Shown here: one piece after another, positions 5,989 to 10,521 of the stretch | Position numbering within the stretch: position 1 is the first letter of the stretch | Layout: the number at the start of each line of letters is the position of its first letter | Assembly: GCA_031279155.1 (NCBI GenBank) | Contig: JAITJB010000242.1 | Location: 1 to 10,521 of the forward strand | DNA from: Deltaproteobacteria bacterium | GTDB taxonomy: Bacteria; Desulfobacterota; Desulfarculia; Adiutricales; Adiutricaceae | Direction of reading: 5' to 3' | DNA length: 10,521 nucleotides | Program-made: the position numbers and the translations under genes | Notes under the pieces: generated by a model | Told to the model about the DNA's origin: nothing | The model's input: only the letters and a program-made list of their open reading frames with translations | Database searches by the model: none

Positions 5989-6789
5989 TTACTGGCTAGC
6001 TCTCAATAGTTCTTTAGTATAAAGGTGCTTAGCCCCATCCGGCAGATCTTCGGCGCTGACCTCTTCGATCAGGCGCCCGTTTTGCATGACGCCAATGGTA
6101 TCGGACATGAGCCTAGCCACCGGCAGATCGTGCGATATGAAAAGCATGGTAAGACGGCGCTCTCGCTGAATTTTCCGAAGAAGATTTAGAATTTGGGCTT
6201 GGATGGAAACATCTAAGGCTGATACCGGCTCATCGCAAATTAATATTTCGGGTTTGTTTAATAAGGCTCTAGCGATATTTAGGCGCTGGCGCTGGCCGCC
6301 GGAAAGCTCAAAGGGGCGAAGGCCTTCTTGCTCTAGACCTAACCCGACCTCGCGGAGCATGGCCTTAGCTTGTTCCTCTCTAGCCTTCTTGGATTTTTGG
6401 CCCCGCAAATATAGGGTCTCGCTTAAGGCGGCCAAGGCGCTCTGCCTAGGATCAAAGGCCCCTAGGCAATCTTGGAAAACCAGCTGAATTTGGCCGCTGA
6501 TTTGCTTTCTATCCCTTTTGGAAAATTTTAGTAAATCGCGACCCTTGTACATGACCTGGCCGGCATCGGCCTTAGTTAGCCCGCAAATAATTTTACCAAC
6601 CGTGCTCTTACCGCCCCCCGATTCCCCCACCAAGCCGTAAGTTGTGCCTTTTAAAATTTCAAACGTTACGCCGCTAAGGGCCGTAAGGCGGGTGCGGCGC
6701 CATAAGCCCGGCAGGCGGTAAGTTTTGCCTAAGCCACAAACCGACAAAATAGATTGGGTATTACCTATGGATTTAGAAAGTTCAGTCAT
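5989..6789 (-). CDS. Peptide/nickel-type ABC transporter ATP-binding protein (OppF/DppF-like)
   Basis: Second cytoplasmic ATPase of the importer; with the D subunit it hydrolyses ATP to drive uptake through the two permeases. The 266 residues contain a complete nucleotide-binding domain: Walker A GESGGGKST (55-63), Q-loop Gln106 in FQD, signature LSGGQRQR (162-169), Walker B ILICDEP (182-188) and the switch His220 in ISHD. The protein stops at HLYTKELLRASQ, just where OppF/DppF proteins (usually over 300 residues) continue into the oligopeptide-transporter C-terminal extension, so that extension is absent. The length resembles NikE- or SapF-type subunits. The ATG overlaps the D-subunit stop by four bases (ATGA), which implies translational coupling. 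The substrate cannot be read from the ATPase. Confidence 0.94.
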   Translation of the reverse strand: MTELSKSIGNTQSILSVCGLGKTYRLPGLWRRTRLTALSGVTFEILKGTTYGLVGESGGGKSTVGKIICGLTKADAGQVMYKGRDLLKFSKRDRKQISGQIQLVFQDCLGAFDPRQSALAALSETLYLRGQKSKKAREEQAKAMLREVGLGLEQEGLRPFELSGGQRQRLNIARALLNKPEILICDEPVSALDVSIQAQILNLLRKIQRERRLTMLFISHDLPVARLMSDTIGVMQNGRLIEEVSAEDLPDGAKHLYTKELLRASQ

Positions 6790-7760
6790 GTGAGTATCTT
6801 AAAGGCGCCTTCTTGCGGCCAAAAGCAGCGGGTCTTATGATTTTGGCCCAAAATTGGCGGGGCCTCGCTCTCACACTTGGGCTTAGCTAGTGGGCACCTA
6901 GGAGCAAAGCGGCAAGCCGACTTTCCCCGGACGGCCTGGCCGGGGATAGCCGGGAGCGTTTCGGGTTTAGAGCCGCTCATGGAGGGTCTGGCCATTAGAA
7001 GGGCCCGGGTGTAGGGATGAGAGGGGTTATTTAAAACCTCGCTAGCTGAACCCTCTTCCACCAAATGGCCTAGGTACATGACGGCAATCTTATCGGATAC
7101 TTTTTTAACAGAGGCCAAATCGTGGGAGATTAGAAGCACGGCCATATTAAACGTTCGCATTTCGCCAATAAGATCTAAAACCTTGCCCCTGGCCGTCATG
7201 TCTAAGGCGGTGGTGGGCTCATCGGCTATTAAGAGCTTAGGCTTACAGCATACGGCCATGGCTATCATCACCCGCTGGCACATCCCGCCTGAAAGCTCAA
7301 AGGGGTACTGTTTGAGCCTCTTTTGAGGCTGGCTGATCCCCACTCTCTCTAATAGCTCTTGGGCTAGAACCATGGCCTTTGCCCGGCTTAGCCCCAAATG
7401 CAGGACCAAGGGCTCGATAATCTGCTGGCCTATGGTTAAAAGAGGATGAAGAGAGGAAATCGGATCTTGGAAGATCATCGATATAAGCCTCCCTCGCAAA
7501 CGGCTGACCTCTTTTAAGGGGGCGCCTAGAAGATCTAAGCCGTCAAAGACAATCTCTCCTTTAGTAAAAACCTTACTCGTGTGCTCGATAAGCCTCATGA
7601 CTGTTTGGGCGAAGACGCTTTTACCGCAGCCGGATTCTCCCACCAAAGCCGTAATGGTCCCGGCTTCTAAACTGAGATCTAGGCCGTCTACGGCATATTT
7701 AAAGCCGCCTAATAAGGGAAAGCTAACCCCGACATTTTTGGCCTTAAGTAAGGATCCCAT
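6786..7760 (-). CDS. Peptide-type ABC transporter ATP-binding protein (OppD/DppD-like)
   Basis: First cytoplasmic ATPase of the importer. From the ATG at 7758-7760 it has 324 residues: Walker A GESGCGKS (41-48), Q-loop Gln98 (FQDP), signature LSGGMCQR (156-163), Walker B LLIADEP (176-182) and His213. LSGGM is usual for D subunits, but the following residue, normally Arg, is Cys161. The C-terminal extension has HPYTRALL (248-255) and four cysteines (283, 289, 296, 312; CRFAPRCP core), the arrangement reported to bind an iron-sulfur cluster in DppD-type proteins. I reject the longer frame from the TTG at 7790: the ATG gives the family's normal N-terminus (MGSLLKAKNVGVSF) and has GGAGG at 7764-7768, although only three bases away. 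The ATG overlaps the permease C stop by one base (TAATG). Confidence 0.95.
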   Translation of the reverse strand: MGSLLKAKNVGVSFPLLGGFKYAVDGLDLSLEAGTITALVGESGCGKSVFAQTVMRLIEHTSKVFTKGEIVFDGLDLLGAPLKEVSRLRGRLISMIFQDPISSLHPLLTIGQQIIEPLVLHLGLSRAKAMVLAQELLERVGISQPQKRLKQYPFELSGGMCQRVMIAMAVCCKPKLLIADEPTTALDMTARGKVLDLIGEMRTFNMAVLLISHDLASVKKVSDKIAVMYLGHLVEEGSASEVLNNPSHPYTRALLMARPSMSGSKPETLPAIPGQAVRGKSACRFAPRCPLAKPKCESEAPPILGQNHKTRCFWPQEGAFKILT

Positions 7761-8596
7761 TATCCTCCACCTTCCCGCGTAGGCTCCCAATAGTCCCTAA
7801 GCCCATCACCTATTAGCTGTAAGCCCAATACCGATATGGCCAGAGATAGACCCGGAAAGGCCGTAAGCCACCAAGCTTTGCCGATTACGGCTTTGCCGGC
7901 TTGAAGCATGTTGCCCCAACTGGCCGCCGGAGGCGTAACCCCTAAGCCCAAAAAGCTTAAGGCAGCTTCAGCTAAGATGGATTCCGAGAAGACGAAGGCC
8001 GCCTGGACCAAGACCGGGGCCAAGGCGTTGGGGGCCACGTGGAGCCAAAGAAGCCTAAAAGATCCAGCCCCCTGAAGCGTTAAGGCCTCAACAAAGGGCG
8101 AGGCGTAGACCGAAAGGGCCGAAGAGCGGGCAATTCTAGCCATAGAGGGCGTATAGACCAAAATTAAAGCCGCCGTAACGTTGGCTAAAGAAGATCCCAA
8201 GGCGGCCATCAGGGCGATGGCCAGTAATATGCCGGGGATAGCGGCTAAGCCGTCGCACAGGCGCATGATTACTTCGTCAAGCCATTTTGAGGAGGCCGAA
8301 TATAGGCCGATAATTAGGCCCAATAGCGTTGAGCAGAAAGTCACCAAGAAGGCCAAGCCCAAAGAGAGGCGGGCGCCGTAGAGAAGCCGAATGAGAATGT
8401 CGCGGCCGTACTCATCGGTCCCCAAAAAGTGTTCTGGCGATGGTGGGGAAAGTCTGGCCAGGACCTCCATACCGTAGGGATCCTGCCGGCTAACTAAGGG
8501 GCCAAAGATAGCTGCGGCCATAGCCAAGCCCACGATAACGGCCCCGACGGTTAAAGAGGGATAACGCCAAAATTTTCTTAAAAGCCCAATTTTCAC
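7760..8596 (-). CDS. Peptide-type ABC transporter permease (OppC/DppC-like)
   Basis: Inner-membrane permease that pairs with the B subunit to form the translocation channel. The 278 residues show the OppC N-terminal pattern: a first helix (about 14-34), then FLGTDEYGRDILIRLLYGARLSL-type sequence at 57-79. Further helices lie near 80-100, 120-150, 195-215 and 245-265. The ATPase-docking EAA loop is at about 170-197 (EALTLQGAGSFRLLW), where the usual AxxxGA core is kept as LQGAG. LSFLGLGVTPPAASWGNML (213-231) and GDGLRDYWEP (263-272) are strong C-subunit signatures. It starts with GTG (8594-8596), overlapping the B-subunit stop by four bases (GTGA), with a strong purine-rich GGAGG about five bases upstream. 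Start choice is therefore secure. Confidence 0.95.
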   Translation of the reverse strand: MKIGLLRKFWRYPSLTVGAVIVGLAMAAAIFGPLVSRQDPYGMEVLARLSPPSPEHFLGTDEYGRDILIRLLYGARLSLGLAFLVTFCSTLLGLIIGLYSASSKWLDEVIMRLCDGLAAIPGILLAIALMAALGSSLANVTAALILVYTPSMARIARSSALSVYASPFVEALTLQGAGSFRLLWLHVAPNALAPVLVQAAFVFSESILAEAALSFLGLGVTPPAASWGNMLQAGKAVIGKAWWLTAFPGLSLAISVLGLQLIGDGLRDYWEPTREGGG

Positions 8597-9555
8597 TTAG
8601 CCTCCCCCCTCTGGCGGGCCCGGACCCTAGGGTCGATGGCCCCGTAAAGAAGATCGACGGCCAAGTTTAATCCGGCGCATATTAGCGTTAAAACTAATAA
8701 AACCGCCTGAACCACCACCACGTCCCTACGGATAATGGCGTGAGTGACCAGCTGGCCCATGCCGGGGATATTAAAGATAGTCTCGATGACCACGGCCCCG
8801 GTAATTAGAGAGCCAAAAGACTGACCCAAAGCCGTGAGGATTGGCAGAGCTCCGAGTCTAAGCCCATGGCGCCAAAGAACTAGCCGCTCTGGAACCCCCT
8901 TGGCTCTGGCCGTTCTTATGGGATCTTGGGAGAGGGCGCCGATAAGGGATGATCTGGTCATGCGCAGCATTAGAGCCGCCTGAACTAGACCTAGGGCCAG
9001 GGCTGGTAATATTAAAAACCGCAGATGGGCTAGTAAGCCCTGATCGAGCTCTCTGTAGCCGGCCACCGGCAGCCACCTTAGCTTTACGGCAAAAATGAGC
9101 ATCAAAAATAAAGCCATGAGAAAGCCAGGAACCGAAGCTCCTAAGACGGACAAGATCCGAAGAGCCATATCCGCCGTCCGGCCCCGCCGCCAGGCGGCCA
9201 GGACTCCGCCGGGCAGGGCTATGAAAAGAGCGAAAATCTCAGCTAAGAGGGCCAAGGAGACGGTGGGTCCAAGATGCTCCAAGATAACAATAGAGACGCT
9301 ATCGCGGAAAAAAATGGAAGTTCCCAGATCGCCTCGAAAAAGGCCGCAGGTCCAGTGCCAATACTGAGAGATTAACGGCTTATCTAGCCCTAAGCGGGCG
9401 GCGGCTTGGGCCATGGCCTCAGGTGAGGCCTCTAGGCCCAGCAGAGCCGCCGCCTGGTTTCCGGGGATTAGGCGGATAACCCCGAAAACGACCATCGATA
9501 TGACGACTAAGGTCGGCAGCAAGGCTAAAAGCCTTCTTAGGGCGTATGAGGCCAT
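8593..9555 (-). CDS. Peptide-type ABC transporter permease (OppB/DppB-like)
   Basis: Inner-membrane permease partner of the C subunit. The 320 residues begin with the typical short basic start and first helix (YALRRLLALLPTLVVISMVV), followed by a periplasmic domain with IRLIPGN and DLGTSIFFRDSV (76-87). Helices follow near 98-120, 133-157, 180-200, 240-262 and 283-303. The EAA loop is RTARAKGVPERLVLWRHGLR (214-233), with the conserved ARAKG, and IETIFNIPGMGQL (257-269) is a family hallmark, as is AIDPRVR near the C-terminus. The ATG at 9553-9555 lacks a strong Shine-Dalgarno and lies 33 bases after the binding-protein stop, so it may be translated less than the preceding gene. Length is normal for the family. 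Confidence 0.95.
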   Translation of the reverse strand: MASYALRRLLALLPTLVVISMVVFGVIRLIPGNQAAALLGLEASPEAMAQAAARLGLDKPLISQYWHWTCGLFRGDLGTSIFFRDSVSIVILEHLGPTVSLALLAEIFALFIALPGGVLAAWRRGRTADMALRILSVLGASVPGFLMALFLMLIFAVKLRWLPVAGYRELDQGLLAHLRFLILPALALGLVQAALMLRMTRSSLIGALSQDPIRTARAKGVPERLVLWRHGLRLGALPILTALGQSFGSLITGAVVIETIFNIPGMGQLVTHAIIRRDVVVVQAVLLVLTLICAGLNLAVDLLYGAIDPRVRARQRGEAK

Positions 9556-9588
9556 TAGTTATACTCTATAATCCTGACTTTAAAATCT

Positions 9589-10521
9589 CTATTTAGCAAT
9601 TTTGGCGTTCCAGACCACCGGGGCGATGAAGGCCTCAAACCCAAAAACTTTGGCGTTGGTCCCAACTAGACTTACGTAGTGCCCTAAAACAGTGCCTGAG
9701 CCAAAACTGTACATAAATTCTTGAAGTTTTTCCCACTGGGCTTTGGCTTCCTCCTGATTAGGGGCCCGCCTGATGGCCTTAATTAAAGTTTTGGCTTCCT
9801 CGTTATCAAAACCCGCAAAATCAGGGCTTAAGGCCAGTAACTGCGGCGGGGTCATCTGGTAGACGGTGCTGGCCAAAAAAATGTCCCAGAGGGCGTAGTT
9901 GTTTTTTCTCTCCATGAAGGTTGAAAAGTCGTAGGGATCGATGCGGGCTTTAATTCCGGCTTTTTCCAGCTGGCTATGCAAAACCACGGTGGCGTTAAAC
10001 ATCTCGGCGTAATCGGGGGTAGCCAAGATGGTCAGAGTCTCACCAACGTAACCGGCCTCTTTAAGAAGCTCGGAGGCCTTTTGGGGGTTATTTTGATTGT
10101 AATATTCTAGGCCGGCATCGGTGGCCCACTGAGTTTGCTGCGGGTTTAGATAGCCGGGGTTTAGAGAATAGAGGGCGGGATTGGCGAAGGCGGCCATTAA
10201 GATGTCGTTATCGTTAATGGAGGCTAATACCGCCTGGCGCATGGGTAGACTAGCCATTAGGCCAGATCGGGTATTAAAGAAAGCCGTAAGAGCCCCGCTA
10301 TTTTTTTGGTAGAGCTTTAAAGCCCCATCGGAACTGAGGGCGGCGTAATCTTCGGTCGGGATACTGTCGGCGATGTCGTAGGTACCGGCTCTTAAACCAG
10401 AGACCCTGGTTTGGGGGTCTTGGACAAAATGAAAATATAGTTTTTCTGTGGGGGCCGATTTACTCCCGGAAAGGCCGCTGGGAGGGGTGGTAAGGCTTTG
10501 GTAGTCAGGGTAGCGCTCCAA
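9589..10521 (-). CDS. Extracellular solute-binding protein, family 5 (5' end off window)
   Basis: Periplasmic or lipid-anchored receptor that delivers the ligand to the B/C permease. Only the C-terminal 310 residues are present; the codon at 10519-10521 is TTG within a longer frame, not a start, so the signal peptide is outside. Family-5 features include the AGTYDIAD-type stretch near residues 42-49, FNTRSG (about 83-88), MRQAVLASINDNDIL (about 94-108), an NPGYLNP stretch, LLKEAGY, and DIFLASTVYQMTPP late in the protein. These match the binding proteins of the oligopeptide, dipeptide and nickel importers. Its adjacency to permease B fits the usual A-B-C-D-F order. Ligand identity cannot be told from sequence; peptides are the commonest family ligand, nickel chelates and other solutes being alternatives. 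Confidence 0.93.
   Translation of the reverse strand: MERYPDYQSLTTPPSGLSGSKSAPTEKLYFHFVQDPQTRVSGLRAGTYDIADSIPTEDYAALSSDGALKLYQKNSGALTAFFNTRSGLMASLPMRQAVLASINDNDILMAAFANPALYSLNPGYLNPQQTQWATDAGLEYYNQNNPQKASELLKEAGYVGETLTILATPDYAEMFNATVVLHSQLEKAGIKARIDPYDFSTFMERKNNYALWDIFLASTVYQMTPPQLLALSPDFAGFDNEEAKTLIKAIRRAPNQEEAKAQWEKLQEFMYSFGSGTVLGHYVSLVGTNAKVFGFEAFIAPVVWNAKIAK

Noticed and set aside
7761..7790. TTG start giving the D-subunit ATPase ten more residues
   Set aside because: It would overlap permease C by about 31 bases and add residues not typical of the family; the ATG at 7760 has GGAGG upstream.

Overview
All nine recognisable genes lie on the minus strand, so transcription runs from high to low coordinates. 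Intact proteobacterial-type xseB, ispA and dxs in that order, a UbiA/MenA-type prenyltransferase and a five-gene binding-protein-dependent peptide-type importer indicate a bacterium, most likely Gram-negative. A Desulfobacterota-like (former deltaproteobacterial) origin is a weak guess from gene order and a mid-range G+C; I see no rRNA or tRNA that would settle it.

Region 1 (10521 down to 5989) is an oligopeptide/dipeptide/nickel-family ABC importer in the order binding protein (5' end off the window), permease B, permease C, ATPase D, ATPase F. The last four genes overlap one another by 1 to 4 bases (GTGA, TAATG, ATGA), so they are almost certainly co-transcribed and translationally coupled. 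ATPase D has the C-terminal four-cysteine extension typical of OppD/DppD; ATPase F is short and lacks it.

Region 2 (5988 to about 5599) is non-coding. It holds no convincing terminator for the importer operon, a set of three degenerate GAGCT/T5 repeats, a short AT palindrome, and a good sigma70-type promoter (TATAAT at 5699-5704) pointing into region 3.

Region 3 (about 5598 down to 1) begins with an unrecognised multi-pass membrane protein, followed by xseB (exonuclease VII small subunit), ispA (farnesyl diphosphate synthase), dxs (first MEP-pathway enzyme) and a UbiA-superfamily prenyltransferase cut by the left edge. Dxs makes the MEP-pathway precursor, IspA condenses the C5 units, and the prenyltransferase consumes a polyprenyl diphosphate, so the cluster reads as an isoprenoid-to-quinone supply operon. 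A second possible promoter lies just upstream of xseB.

The most notable point is the 5' end of the membrane protein gene. Its frame stays open 210 bases past the first ATG, encodes another likely membrane segment, and has an ideal GGAGG seven bases before an in-frame ACG, directly downstream of the promoter. Otherwise the window looks like ordinary housekeeping and transport DNA; I found no phage, IS, CRISPR or defence locus, and no clear sign of a new multi-gene system.
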